A stretch of DNA of 64,000 bases from Myxococcales bacterium (GCA_030652255.1 JAUSAZ010000144.1:124001-188000), one strand, 5' to 3'; positions 1-9,031 are shown, counted from the first letter of the stretch. Numbers and translations: made by a program. Notes: generated by a model from the letters alone, not told the origin.

Positions 1-179
1 CCCCCGCGCCGGAACACGCCGAGCAGGTCGCGGGTGGCGCCCTCGGGCTCGACCCGCACGAAGCCGTCGGGGACCGTGAGCGAGAAGCGCGGGCGCTCGT
101 GGCGGACCACCACGGGGTCGGCGCTGGCGGCGCGGCCGAGCGCGAGGGTCGCGGCGAGGGCGAGCGCGGCGGGGCGCAC
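1..179 (-). CDS. Exported protein, N-terminal fragment (partial)
   Basis: The reading frame enters from outside the window and its start is here: a GTG at 179, five bases after the stop of the upstream minus-strand gene. The visible 59 residues begin MRPAALALAATLALGRAASA, a typical cleavable signal peptide, followed by a short mature stretch (about DPVVVRHERPRFSLTVPDG). No domain can be named from this fragment. The tight spacing suggests it is the second gene of an operon with the gene ending at 185. The protein is probably periplasmic or outer-membrane associated. Confidence 0.6.
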   Translation of the reverse strand, partial: MRPAALALAATLALGRAASADPVVVRHERPRFSLTVPDGFVRVEPEGATRDLLGVFRRG

Positions 180-184
180 GATGG

Positions 185-838
185 CTAGCGGGCGGGGTAG
201 CGGGTGAGGTCGAAGGTGAAGCCATCGGGGGCGGCGGTGCCCTCCGGGGGGCTGAGGTCGACCAGCCGATCGGCCTCGACGACGGCCTCGTAGCGCACGC
301 GGCTGGCCGGGCCGAGCACGCGGAGTCGCACCCGCGGCGCGCCAGCCTCGACCACGAAGGACTGCACCCGCCGCCCATCGGCGACGCCGCCGATGAAGGT
401 GGGGGTGCCGGCGTTGACGTTGCCCCGGATGACCGCCTCGACGGTCACGCGATCGACCGGACACGGCTCGCGGTCGTCGTCGTGGTTGACCGTGCGGCAG
501 CTCGGGAGCAGCGCCCAGATTCGCCGTCCCTGGCCGAGGGCGCCGATGCCGAAGGCCGTGCTCGCGGGCGGCGCGGTGAACAGGAACACCCGCATGCGGC
601 GCAGCATCCCGTCGACCGCGGACACCGGCACCGGGATCACCTCGGCGAGGTCGAGGTTGGGCCGCGGCTGCGGGGCCGCCTCGGTGGTCCCGACGGTGGG
701 CGGGACGACGGCGACCGCGCCGGGCCGCGAAGTGGCCGGGGGGGCGCGCCGGTGCCGCGAGGTGCGGTGCTGCGCGGCCGCCGGGGAGAGGGCGAACACC
801 GCCGCCAGGGCGATCGAGATCGAGGTGCGGGTGATCAT
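185..838 (-). CDS. Exported protein of unknown function
   Basis: 217 residues. An N-terminal signal peptide (MITRTSISIALAAVFALSPAAAQ) is followed by an Arg/His/Pro-rich linker to about residue 60 and a more ordered C-terminal part with two cysteines (SCRTVNHDDDREPCPVD). The ATG at 838 has a strong AGGAGG Shine-Dalgarno sequence at the right distance, which fixes the start. It is divergent from selD across a 99-bp gap and is followed after 5 bp by another exported-protein gene, so the two are probably co-transcribed. I do not recognise the family. Confidence 0.75.
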   Translation of the reverse strand: MITRTSISIALAAVFALSPAAAQHRTSRHRRAPPATSRPGAVAVVPPTVGTTEAAPQPRPNLDLAEVIPVPVSAVDGMLRRMRVFLFTAPPASTAFGIGALGQGRRIWALLPSCRTVNHDDDREPCPVDRVTVEAVIRGNVNAGTPTFIGGVADGRRVQSFVVEAGAPRVRLRVLGPASRVRYEAVVEADRLVDLSPPEGTAAPDGFTFDLTRYPAR

Positions 839-937
839 CGGGGTGTAACCTCCTGCGGCTGGCTGAGGGGTCGATGGTACTCCACGCGGGCGCTGCGCGT
901 TGCGCTCCCGAGGCGGCGGGTGCTACGCCGCACGCCC

Positions 938-2002
938 ATGAGCGGAGAAGACCAGGTCCGGCTGACGCAGCTGGCGCACGGCGCGGGTTGAGCCAGCAAG
1001 GTCCGCGCGGCGGACCTCGCGCAGGTGCTGCGCGGCCTGAGCCTACCCGTCGACCCGAACGTCCTCATCGGCCTCAACCCCGCCGATGACGCAGCCGTGG
1101 TGCGCCTGCTCCCGGAGCTGGCGCTGGTGTTCACGACGGACTTCTTCACCCCGCTCGTCGACGACCCCCGGACCTTCGGGCGCATCGCCGCGGCCAACGC
1201 CCTGTCGGACGTCTACGCGATGGGCGGTCGGCCGCTGGTCGCGCTCAACATCATGGCCTTTCCGACGAAGGTGCTCGGGCTGTCGGTGATGGCCGAGGTG
1301 CTCGCTGGCGGCGCCGACATCGCGCGCGAGGCGGGCATCTCCATCGCAGGCGGCCACTCCGTCGAGGACCAGGAGCCCAAGTACGGCCTCGCCGTGATCG
1401 GCACGGTCCACCCCGACCGGGTGTGGCGCAAGGGCGGGGCCCGCGCGGGCGATGCCCTCGTGCTCACGAAGGCGCTCGGCACGGGCGTGCTGGCGACGGC
1501 GCTCAAGCGGGGTCGGATTACCGAGGATGGTATCCAGATGCAGGCCGCCATCGCCTCGATGGTCACCCTCAACGCCCGCGCCGCCCGCGCGGTGATGGAC
1601 CTCGGCGTGGAGGTGCACGCGGCCACGGACGTCACGGGCTACGGGCTGGTGGGCCACCTCGGCGAGATGCTGCGCGCCAGCGACGGCGTCTCCGCGCGCC
1701 TCTCGGCGTCGGCGCTCCCGGCGCTCCCGGGCGCGCTGGAGCTGGCCACGGAGGGCGTGCTCGCGGGCGGGACCAAGGCCAACCGCACCTTCGCGGCGCA
1801 GGGGTTTCTCGTGGCCGACGGGGTCGACGAGGCGCGTGCGTGGATCGCCTGCGACGCCCAGACCTCCGGCGGTCTGCTCGTGGCCTGTCCCCCGGAGCAC
1901 GCGGCAGCGCTCGTCGCGGCGCTGCGCTCCGCCGGCTCGCCCGCGGCGGTGATCGGCGAGGTGACCGGTCAGCCCGGGGCGACGATCACCCTCGACCGCT
2001 GA
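938..2002 (+). CDS. selD: Selenide, water dikinase SelD, itself a selenoprotein (UGA read as Sec at codon 18)
   Basis: SelD makes selenophosphate from selenide and ATP for selenocysteine and selenouridine synthesis. Starting at ATG 938 the frame reads MSGEDQVRLTQLAHGAG, then TGA (989-991), then ASKVRAADLAQ, and continues in frame to 2002 (354 residues counting Sec). This lines up with the known SelD N-terminus ([20 protein letters not shown] in E. coli): UGA falls on the essential Cys17 and K21 on the essential Lys20. The second Cys of that motif is Ser here. Downstream are the family motifs NPADDAAV, TTDFFTPLVDDP and FGRIAAANALSDVYAMGG. Conventional calling would start at GTG 1025 and lose 29 residues including the catalytic Sec. 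A GTG at 920 is an alternative start. The 3' end overlaps the convergent YfhO gene by 17 bp. Confidence 0.93.
999..1017 (+). promoter_or_regulatory. Candidate bacterial SECIS hairpin for selD
   Basis: A perfect 8-bp stem (AGGTCCGC / GCGGACCT) closes a GCG triloop. The stem begins 8 nt and the loop 16 nt after the UGA at 989-991. Bacterial SECIS elements lie inside the coding region just downstream of UGA and usually have a G at the start of the apical loop, as here. It would recruit SelB with Sec-tRNA. The hairpin is seen directly; its function is inferred. Confidence 0.75.
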
Positions 2003-4220
2003 CGACGCGACGCCGCCACGCGAGCGCCGCGGCTGCGAGGAGGCACCCGAGCGCGAGGGCGCTCACCATGGCGCCGCGCACGAGCGAGCGCGGGCGCAGC
2101 GCGAAGGCCACGCGGTGCACGCCCGCCGGGACCGCGACGGCCTTCTGATTGATGTTGGCGCGCACGAGCGGCGCTTCGCGGCCGTCGAGGGTGACCGTCC
2201 AGCCCGGGTACCAGCTCTCCGCGAGGACCAGCCAGCCCGCGGTGGGCGCGTCGACCGTCGCGGTGAGCCGCGCGCCGCTCGATCGATCGACCCGGGCGGC
2301 GACGAGGGTGGGGGGGCCCGGCGCGGGTGCGAGCGGCGCCACCCCGGGGGCGAGCTCGTGGAGCAGCACCTCACGACGCGGTGAGAACGCCTCGGAGAAC
2401 ATCCACCGCGCGGCCTCGCGGTCGCTCGAGACCGCCACCGCGTGGCCGACGAAGTACGCCAGCGGGAGGGGGTCGCGAACGCGGTAGAGCTTCACCCACG
2501 ACCCGCTGGGCAGCGCCTCGAGGCGCTGTGAGCGCACCGGTGCGGGCGCGAGGACGTGGGTCACGTGGTTCATCGCGAGGTACCGGACGAGGCCGCCGTG
2601 AGGGACGATCTCGTCCGCGGTGGCGCGGTAGCTCCCGCGGGCGAGGCCGTCGTGGTCGACGGCCATCATCCCCCAGCTGATCTGCATCTCGCGCGTGATC
2701 AGCCCGGCGTACCCGTCCGGCATGGGGATCGACCAGTACAGGTTGGCGTCGGGCTGGATGAGCTCGCGCGCGGCAAGGTACGGCGCCCGCTCGCTCCACC
2801 CGCGGGCCTGGAAGAAGGCGCGCTGGTGCACCGCGGCGGACTCGATCGAATACACCCGCCCCGTCGGCTCGCGCGCGAGGGCGGCGACCGCGGCGGGCGG
2901 TGCGAGCCAGGGCCCCGCATCGACGAGCGGGTTCTGCCGCGGCTGCGTGATCCCGAGGTCGAGGGCCGTGAGCGCGACCACCGCGGCCGAGAGGTGCGCG
3001 GCGGTCACCTTCGAGGCCGCGGGGCGTCGCGAGGTCCACCACTGCCCGGCGCGGGTGAGCCCGATGCCCGCGAGCGAACCCAGGGCGCCGCAGGCCACGA
3101 ACAGGAAGCGCTGCGGGAGGCGGAAGCTCTTGAGTCCGGGCAGCAGCGCGAACGCCACGCGGTACACGGGCGTCGTGGGGCCCAGCGCGAAGAGGACGCC
3201 GAGGGCGGCCAGGGCGCCGAGGGTCCACACCGCCCTGCGTCGATCGGACCAGAGCGCCACGAGGGCGAGCGGGACCGTGCAGAGCCCCAGGTAGCCGTGC
3301 GACTCCCAGAAGATGTCCGGACCGCGGTAGGTGCCATCGCTGGCGTCCCCGAGGGGATAGGGCACCAGGAGCCCGAGCAGGGCGGGCGGCCAGAGATGCC
3401 AGCGGGTCGCGAGCTCCCACGAGAGGCCTCCGCTGCGCATCGACCGCCCGCCGAACTCCACCATCGGCAGCAGCTGCACGGCGCTGATGGCGACCCCGAC
3501 CAGGCAGGCGAGGGCGAATCGTCCCAGCGCGACGATGCGCGCGCGGGCGCCGCGCTCGGCGTCCACCGAGCGGACGACGGCCCACAGCCCGTACGCGAGG
3601 AGGCAGGCGTAGAGGGACTGCGGGAACGCTGCGAGGGCCTGCATGCCGATCACGGCGGTCAGCAGCACCAGCGCGCGGTCGCGCCTCGGCGCCTCGGCCC
3701 CCGGACCGAGCGCATCTTCCACGAGAGAGAGGCCGAGCGGGAACCAGACCATCGTGCCCAGCACGCCCAGGTGGCGCCACTGGGAGACGAGCACCCCGCC
3801 GTGCGCCCACGCCAGCGCCGAGAGCATGGCGCCGGGCACCGAGGCCCCCAGCACCCGCGCGAGGCGCGCCGCGCCGAGGCCCGCGACCGCCAACATCAGC
3901 AGGAGGTAGGCGTCGTAGGCCGCCGCGGGAGGCAACAGCGTGAAGAGGGCGCCTGCCAGCGGGTCGAGCGCGCCGCCCCCGGCGAAGCTGGGATAGCCCG
4001 TGTAGATCCCCGGCTCCCAGAGCGGCAGCTGGCCCGCGCGGAGGCTGCGACCGACGGCTGCGCGGAAGGGCAGCTCGCACCCCACGAGGTCGGCGACGAA
4101 GACGTCGTCCGCCAGGTTGACCGCGTGGAAGGTCAGCAGGCGCGCGTACGGAAGCACCAGGAGGAGCGCGAGCAGCAGCCACGGCGCCCGGCGCCGGAGC
4201 CACGGGTGCACCCCGATCAC
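1986..4220 (-). CDS. YfhO-family polytopic membrane protein
   Basis: 744 residues from GTG 4220, whose GTGA overlaps the stop of the upstream TPR gene (4217-4219), indicating translational coupling; the open frame continues further upstream but only as a shadow of that gene. The N-terminus is one membrane helix (LLLALLLVLPYARLLTF), followed by a loop with acidic residues (NLADDVFVADL), then about ten further hydrophobic segments. The last ~300 residues are a soluble outer domain, followed by a final helix near the C-terminus. This plan and the motif LPLWEPGIYTGYPSFAGG fit the YfhO family, GT-C-like proteins linked in Firmicutes to lipid-linked sugar transfer. The substrate here is unknown. 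It sits with a TPR protein and a lytic transglycosylase, so an envelope role is likely. Confidence 0.82.
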   Translation of the reverse strand: MIGVHPWLRRRAPWLLLALLLVLPYARLLTFHAVNLADDVFVADLVGCELPFRAAVGRSLRAGQLPLWEPGIYTGYPSFAGGGALDPLAGALFTLLPPAAAYDAYLLLMLAVAGLGAARLARVLGASVPGAMLSALAWAHGGVLVSQWRHLGVLGTMVWFPLGLSLVEDALGPGAEAPRRDRALVLLTAVIGMQALAAFPQSLYACLLAYGLWAVVRSVDAERGARARIVALGRFALACLVGVAISAVQLLPMVEFGGRSMRSGGLSWELATRWHLWPPALLGLLVPYPLGDASDGTYRGPDIFWESHGYLGLCTVPLALVALWSDRRRAVWTLGALAALGVLFALGPTTPVYRVAFALLPGLKSFRLPQRFLFVACGALGSLAGIGLTRAGQWWTSRRPAASKVTAAHLSAAVVALTALDLGITQPRQNPLVDAGPWLAPPAAVAALAREPTGRVYSIESAAVHQRAFFQARGWSERAPYLAARELIQPDANLYWSIPMPDGYAGLITREMQISWGMMAVDHDGLARGSYRATADEIVPHGGLVRYLAMNHVTHVLAPAPVRSQRLEALPSGSWVKLYRVRDPLPLAYFVGHAVAVSSDREAARWMFSEAFSPRREVLLHELAPGVAPLAPAPGPPTLVAARVDRSSGARLTATVDAPTAGWLVLAESWYPGWTVTLDGREAPLVRANINQKAVAVPAGVHRVAFALRPRSLVRGAMVSALALGCLLAAAALAWRRRVVSGRG

Positions 4221-4849
4221 CGTGGCGCTGGGGCCGTCGCGGCGCCTGCGACGGCGGCGCCCGCGGCGTTGACCCGCAGCCGCTCGGCGATGCGCTCTCG
4301 CACCGGGGCGTACTCCCGGTCGAGCGACTCGCGCCGACGGATGGCCTCGATGCGCGCGCGGGGCACGGCGGCGGAGGTCACGCTGGCGTGGGCGTCGGCG
4401 AACTCCGCGACCACCCCCCAGGCGCCGATGGCCTCGCGCCAGAGCCCTTGCGCCTCGTTGAGTTCGGCGACGCCGGTGAGCGCGCGGGCGCGGTCGGCGT
4501 CGGCGCTGGCCTCGATGGCGAGCCGGAGCGCCTCGCGGTAGTTGCCCAGCGCGGTGGCGGCGTCGTTGCGGGCGCGCGACACCGCGGCCATGCGCAGCCA
4601 CGGGACGGGCGAGCGGGGGTCACGCTGCACGGCGTCGCGGAAGGCGGTCATCGCGGCGTCGAGGTCGTGGCGCGCGAAGGCCTCGGCGCCGCGGCGCAGG
4701 CTCTGGTCGAAGGGCGTGGGCCCGCGCGTCGGTGGCGTCGCCGCGACCGGGGCGGCGGGGCCGGGGGTCTGCGCGAGGGCCGTCGCGGGCAGCAGCCACG
4801 CGAGCGCGAGGATCAGTCGGGTGGGTCGCGGCACGGCGCGAGGATACAC
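4217..4849 (-). CDS. Exported TPR-repeat protein
   Basis: 210 residues. A signal peptide (RLILALAWLLPATALAQ) is followed by a Pro/Ala linker and tetratricopeptide-like helices from about residue 50 (AEAFARHDLDAAMTAFRDAV; WLRMAAVSRARNDAATALGN). The C-terminal part is charged (REYAPVRERIAERLR) and ends Ala-rich. The GTG at 4849 lies three bases after the lytic transglycosylase stop and the gene ends in a 4-bp overlap with the yfhO-like gene, so the three form one minus-strand operon. An internal GTG at 4834 is an alternative start. Probably a periplasmic scaffold; no specific partner can be named. Confidence 0.8.
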   Translation of the reverse strand: MYPRAVPRPTRLILALAWLLPATALAQTPGPAAPVAATPPTRGPTPFDQSLRRGAEAFARHDLDAAMTAFRDAVQRDPRSPVPWLRMAAVSRARNDAATALGNYREALRLAIEASADADRARALTGVAELNEAQGLWREAIGAWGVVAEFADAHASVTSAAVPRARIEAIRRRESLDREYAPVRERIAERLRVNAAGAAVAGAATAPAPR

Positions 4850-4852
4850 CGG

Positions 4853-5521
4853 TCAGCGCGCGCGATACTCGTAGTAGTACCGGAGCACCTGGCGGACGTA
4901 GTGCTGGGTCTCCTCGTAGGGGGGCACGGCGCCGTAGCGGATGACCGCCCCGCTGCCCGCGTTGTAGGCCGCGAGGGTGAGCACGAGGTCGCCGTTGAAG
5001 GTGTTGGCGAGCACCCGGAGGTAGCGGGTGCCGCCGAGGACGTTCTGCCGCGGGTCGAAGGGGTCGGTGACCGTCATGCTCTGGGCGGTCGACGGGAGCA
5101 TCTGCATGAGGCCGAGGGCGCCCGACGACGACACGCTCCAGGCGTTGAAGTCGCTCTCCTGCTTGATGACCGCGCGGATGAGCGCCTCGGGGATCTGGTA
5201 GAGCTGCGCGGCCTCTCGGATGTGCGCGTCGTAGCGGGAGTAGCGAGCGGCGTCGCTGCGGGCGGCGTCGTACTGGGCCCGCACCTCGGGGCCCACGGTG
5301 GGGAGGTTGGGCGCGGTGATGACCTGCGACGGGGCGCCGGGCGGGGGCCGGTGGTCGGGCGTGGAGATGATCACCCGCGCGTTGGCGCGGCGGTTGGCGG
5401 GGACGTTGGTGAAGTGGAGCGACCCGTCGGCGCCGCGGGACATCCAGATCTGGCCGGAGGCGGAGGGCGCCGCGGCGAGGACGGCGGCGACGAGCATGAG
5501 GGCGGACGGGCGCAAGGTCAT
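4853..5521 (-). CDS. Lytic murein transglycosylase (SLT domain)
   Basis: 222 residues with a signal peptide (MTLRPSALMLVAAVLAAAPSASG), a short N-terminal region resembling DUF4124 (IWMSRGADGSLHFTNVP), and a C-terminal SLT catalytic domain from about residue 95. The catalytic Glu is in VIKQESDFNAWSVSSSGALG, followed by LMQMLPSTA and AAYNAGSGAV, the classical family motifs. It cleaves the glycan strand of peptidoglycan to form 1,6-anhydro ends and should act in the periplasm. First gene of the operon with the TPR and YfhO-like proteins. No inhibitor or amidase is beside it. Confidence 0.92.
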   Translation of the reverse strand: MTLRPSALMLVAAVLAAAPSASGQIWMSRGADGSLHFTNVPANRRANARVIISTPDHRPPPGAPSQVITAPNLPTVGPEVRAQYDAARSDAARYSRYDAHIREAAQLYQIPEALIRAVIKQESDFNAWSVSSSGALGLMQMLPSTAQSMTVTDPFDPRQNVLGGTRYLRVLANTFNGDLVLTLAAYNAGSGAVIRYGAVPPYEETQHYVRQVLRYYYEYRAR

Positions 5522-5645
5522 CGCAGGATAGCGAACGACGGGGGCGGTCGGCTAGTTCCCGGGGGGCGCGCGACGGGGGGTGGAGGGGTGCGGCGGGGCG
5601 ATGGTGCGGCGGGCCGTTGGGGGTTAACGTCGGCGGACACCATTG

Positions 5646-7250
5646 ATGCGAGAGACAACGGATTTCCTGGTTCTCGGGAGCGGCATCGCGGGCCTCACGC
5701 TGGCCCTGCGCGCGGCGGAGAGCGGCGACGTGATGATCGTCACCAAGCGCGCCCGCGACGACGCCAACACCACCTGGGCGCAGGGCGGGATCTCCGCCGT
5801 GCTCGACCCGACGGACACCTTCGAGGCCCACGTCGCCGACACGCTCACCGCCGGCGCGGGGCTCTGCAAGCGCGACATCGTGGAGGTGTGCGTGCGCGAG
5901 GGGCCCGCCCGCATCGCCGACCTCGTGGCGCTCGGCACGCGCTTCACCCGCGCGGTCGACGCCGACGGCCAGAGCCACTTCGAGCTCGGCCGCGAGGGGG
6001 GCCACAGCGCCCGACGCGTGGTGCACGCCGGGGACATCACCGGGCGCGAGGTCGAGCGCGCGCTGCTCGAGGCCGCCGAGGCGCACCCGCGCATCCGCTT
6101 CTTCGAGCACCACATGGCGGTCGACCTGATCACCCTGTCGAAGTTCGGCGGCCCCGACGTCTGCGTGGGCGCGTACGTGCTCGACACGCAGCGCGCGGTG
6201 GTGCTCACGGTGCTCGCGCGGCAGACGGTGCTCGCCACCGGCGGCGCGGGGAAGGTCTACCTGTACACGTCCAACCCCGACGTCGCGACGGGCGACGGGG
6301 TCGCGATGGCCTACCGCGCCGGGGCGGAGGTCGCGAACATGGAGTTCTACCAATTCCACCCGACGGTGCTCTACCACCCGCAGGCCAAGAGCTTCCTCAT
6401 CAGCGAGGCCCTGCGCGGCGAAGGGGGCGTGCTGCGCCTCGAGGACGGCACGGCCTTCATGAAGAAGCACCACCCGATGGCCGACCTCGCGCCCCGCGAC
6501 GTCGTGGCGCGCGCCATCGACTACGAGATGAAGCGCACCGGCGAGGACTGCGTGTGGCTGGACATGACCCACCACACGGCGGACTTCCTGCGCCATCGCT
6601 TCCCGAACATCCACGCCGAGTGCCTCCGCTACGGCGTCGACATGACCGAGCGCCCCATCCCCGTGGTGCCGGCGGCGCACTACTGCTGCGGGGGGGTGAC
6701 CACGGACGCCCACGGGCGCACGTCGATCCCGGGGCTCTGGGCGGTCGGTGAGGTCGCGTGCACGGGGCTGCACGGCGCCAACCGCCTCGCGAGCAACTCG
6801 CTGCTGGAGGGCCTGGTGTTCGGCAGCCGCGCGGCGGACCTCCTCAGCGGGGCCTCCGGGGACGAGGCCTGGCCGGAGGTGCCCGACTGGGACACCGGCA
6901 AGGCCGCCCCGAGCGACGAGGCCGTGGTGGTCACGCAGAACTGGGACGAGCTCCGCCGGCTCATGTGGAACTACGTCGGCATCGTGCGCTCCGACCGCCG
7001 CCTGCAGCGCGCGGCGCGGCGCATCGCGCTGCTCCAGGAGGAGATTCGCGAGTACTACTGGAACCACCTCGTCACGCTCGACATGCTCGAGCTGCGCAAC
7101 ATCGCGACGGTGGCCGAGCTGATCGTGGCGAGCGCCCTCTGCCGCAAGGAGTCGCGCGGCCTGCACTACACCCTCGACCACCTGGAGACCGACCTGACGC
7201 AGGCCCGGGACTCGGTGGTGAAGCGGGGCGTCGGCGCCCACCTGCGTTGA
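5646..7250 (+). CDS. nadB: L-aspartate oxidase (NAD biosynthesis)
   Basis: 534 residues. NadB oxidises L-aspartate to iminoaspartate with FAD, the first step of de novo NAD synthesis. The N-terminus has the dinucleotide-binding motif (VLGSGIAGLTLALRAAE) and the family segment TTWAQGGISAVLDPTDTFEAH. Further on are EGGHSARRVVHAGDITG, NMEFYQFHPTVLYHP, and the FAD-domain return GLWAVGEVACTGLHGANRLASNSLLE; the helical C-terminal domain ends in RDSVVKRG. ATG 5646 is preferred over the adjacent TTG 5643. nadA and nadC are not nearby, so the gene seems to stand alone, with a 120-bp upstream gap shared with the divergent transglycosylase operon. Confidence 0.95.
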   Translation: MRETTDFLVLGSGIAGLTLALRAAESGDVMIVTKRARDDANTTWAQGGISAVLDPTDTFEAHVADTLTAGAGLCKRDIVEVCVREGPARIADLVALGTRFTRAVDADGQSHFELGREGGHSARRVVHAGDITGREVERALLEAAEAHPRIRFFEHHMAVDLITLSKFGGPDVCVGAYVLDTQRAVVLTVLARQTVLATGGAGKVYLYTSNPDVATGDGVAMAYRAGAEVANMEFYQFHPTVLYHPQAKSFLISEALRGEGGVLRLEDGTAFMKKHHPMADLAPRDVVARAIDYEMKRTGEDCVWLDMTHHTADFLRHRFPNIHAECLRYGVDMTERPIPVVPAAHYCCGGVTTDAHGRTSIPGLWAVGEVACTGLHGANRLASNSLLEGLVFGSRAADLLSGASGDEAWPEVPDWDTGKAAPSDEAVVVTQNWDELRRLMWNYVGIVRSDRRLQRAARRIALLQEEIREYYWNHLVTLDMLELRNIATVAELIVASALCRKESRGLHYTLDHLETDLTQARDSVVKRGVGAHLR

Positions 7251-7327
7251 CAGGCGCGCGAGAGGCGCGGCACTTTCGGGCCGCGCGTCGGCGCCGGAGG
7301 TGGTGGGTGGCGTGCAGGCAGGGTTCA

Positions 7328-9031
7328 GTGCTTCGATGGCTTCTCCCGGTTGGGCTGCTCACCGCGGGCTGCGGCGATCCGACCTGGACCGACTGGATGC
7401 TCCTCGATGGAAGCGCCGTGATCGACTCGGGCACCTCCACGGCGGTGTCGCCCTCGGGCGGCGGCGACGACGGGGGTGACCGGCGAGACGTCGGAGACGC
7501 GACCGGCGATGGCGGCGACGGCGGCGACGGCGGCGACGGTGGTGACGGTGGTGACGCGAGCGATGCGGAGACGGGCGACGCCGACGGCGACGGCGGTGAC
7601 GCGGCGCTCCCCTCCTTCGACGTGGGCGTGCAGCCCGACGCCGAACCGACGCTCGACGCGGGCAGCCCGGCCGACGCAGGCGCAGCCGTGGACGTGGGCT
7701 TCGATGTGCCCATCGACCGTGGGGTGGACGTTCCCATCGACCGGGGCAATCCCGTCGACATCGGCTTCGATGCGCCGATCGACCGCGGCAATCCCGTGGA
7801 CATCGGCTTCGATGTACCGGTCGACCGCGGCAATCCCGTGGACATCGGCTTCGACGTGCCCGTCGACCGAGGGGTGGACGTACCCATCGACCGCGGGAGT
7901 CCCGTGGACGTCGGCTTCGATGTGCCCGTCGACCGCGGGGTAGATGTGCCCATCGACCGCGGCAATCCCGTGGACATCGGCTTCGATGTGCCCATCGACC
8001 GCGGCAATCCCGTGGACATCGGCTTCGATGTGCCTGTCGACCGCGGCAGTCCCGTGGACGTCGGCTTCGATGTGCCCGTCGATCGCGCTGTGGATGTGCC
8101 CGTCGACCGCGGCAACCCCGTCGACCTCGGCGTCGACGTGCCCGTCGACCTCGGGAGCCCCGTGGACGTCCCACGCGACGCGGGATCGACGGGTCTGCCG
8201 CCGCCCGACCCGGTCGCATACACGGGGTCCTTCGCTGCGCGCACGGGGCGCTTCACCGCGACGCTGACGGTGCGGGGCGAGCGGCGCTCGGTCGTGCTCG
8301 TGGTGCCCACCAACGCGGGTGCCTCGCCGCCCTTGCTGATGGTGTTCCACGGCACCAACGGCGACGGGGCCGTGGCGATGACCGAGTCCAACGCCCAGGC
8401 GCTGGCCAACAGCATGGGGGTCATCGTGGCGGCCCCGAGCTCGCGCTGGCGGCCGGTCGGCGACTTCGACCACGCCACCGAGGAGACCTACTGGGAGACG
8501 GCTCCCAACGCCGACATCGAGAACAACCAGGACCTCGTCCTGGTGCGCGCCATCATGGTCGAGGCCCAGCGCGCGTACGGCGTCGACCCGGCGCGGATCT
8601 ACGCGATGGGGCACTCCAACGGCGCCTTCTTCGCGCACTTCGTCGCGGTGCTGCTGCGCGACCGCATCGCCGCGTTCAGCGAGAACTCCGGCGGCCTCGT
8701 GCGGTGCGCGCGCACCACGAGCTGCCGCTTCCAGGGGAGCGGGACCACCTGCGCGGCCCTCCGTACGCAGTCGGGGTACTGCGCCTGCGCGGGCGCCGAG
8801 CTGCCCGTCGCGGTGCCCAGCTCGGGGCGGATGCCGCCGGGGCTGCTCACCCACGGCACCCGTGACCCCCTCGTGTCGGTCTATTACACCTGCACCCTGG
8901 CTGATCTGATGACGGCGCGCGGTCACACGCAGGTGACTCAGCTCTTCAACGGAGAGGGGCACGGCGTCCCGTCGAACTGGGCCCAGCTCGTCTGGCCCTT
9001 CTTCGCGAGCCGCCGGCTCGGCGATCGCTAG
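7328..9031 (+). CDS. Surface lipoprotein esterase (PHB depolymerase/feruloyl esterase-like) with repeat linker
   Basis: 567 residues from GTG 7328, chosen because it gives a compact lipoprotein signal (MLRWLLPVGLLTAGC, lipobox LTAGC); GTG 7307 is an in-frame alternative. After Cys come a Gly/Asp-rich stretch (~residues 45-90) and a tandem repeat linker (~120-285). The rest is an alpha/beta hydrolase: PLLMVFHGTNGDG (oxyanion side), nucleophile in MGHSNGAFF (Ser near 430), Asp in THGTRDPLVS (near 512), His in GEGHGVP (near 545). Cysteines in CARTTSCRFQGSGTTC probably form disulfides. The layout resembles secreted LpqC-like esterases with a stalk holding the enzyme off the outer membrane. The substrate is unknown. 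The stop codon shares CTAG with the convergent gene. Confidence 0.85.
   Translation: MLRWLLPVGLLTAGCGDPTWTDWMLLDGSAVIDSGTSTAVSPSGGGDDGGDRRDVGDATGDGGDGGDGGDGGDGGDASDAETGDADGDGGDAALPSFDVGVQPDAEPTLDAGSPADAGAAVDVGFDVPIDRGVDVPIDRGNPVDIGFDAPIDRGNPVDIGFDVPVDRGNPVDIGFDVPVDRGVDVPIDRGSPVDVGFDVPVDRGVDVPIDRGNPVDIGFDVPIDRGNPVDIGFDVPVDRGSPVDVGFDVPVDRAVDVPVDRGNPVDLGVDVPVDLGSPVDVPRDAGSTGLPPPDPVAYTGSFAARTGRFTATLTVRGERRSVVLVVPTNAGASPPLLMVFHGTNGDGAVAMTESNAQALANSMGVIVAAPSSRWRPVGDFDHATEETYWETAPNADIENNQDLVLVRAIMVEAQRAYGVDPARIYAMGHSNGAFFAHFVAVLLRDRIAAFSENSGGLVRCARTTSCRFQGSGTTCAALRTQSGYCACAGAELPVAVPSSGRMPPGLLTHGTRDPLVSVYYTCTLADLMTARGHTQVTQLFNGEGHGVPSNWAQLVWPFFASRRLGDR
7684..8180 (+). repeat. Tandem 42-bp coding repeats (14-residue unit) in the esterase stalk
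   Basis: Units follow [NS]PVD[IVL]GFDVP[IV]DRG, with a shorter 8-residue variant VDVP[IV]DRG inserted after some copies; about eight full units can be read. The DNA copies are nearly identical (for example ggcaatcccgtggacatcgg recurs), so they look recently expanded and may vary in number between strains. In the protein they make an acidic Pro-containing stalk. Confidence 0.9.

Noticed and set aside
1025..2002. SelD starting at GTG 1025
   Set aside because: It would lack the catalytic loop; the frame continues upstream through UGA to ATG 938 and matches the family N-terminus.
2556..4541. A 661-codon plus-strand frame opposite the YfhO-like gene
   Set aside because: Shadow frame; the minus strand has regular membrane helices and a GTGA coupling to its neighbour.
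7684..8180. Possible CRISPR or satellite array
   Set aside because: The repeats are in frame, contiguous without unique spacers, and encode a continuous stalk inside a lipoprotein.
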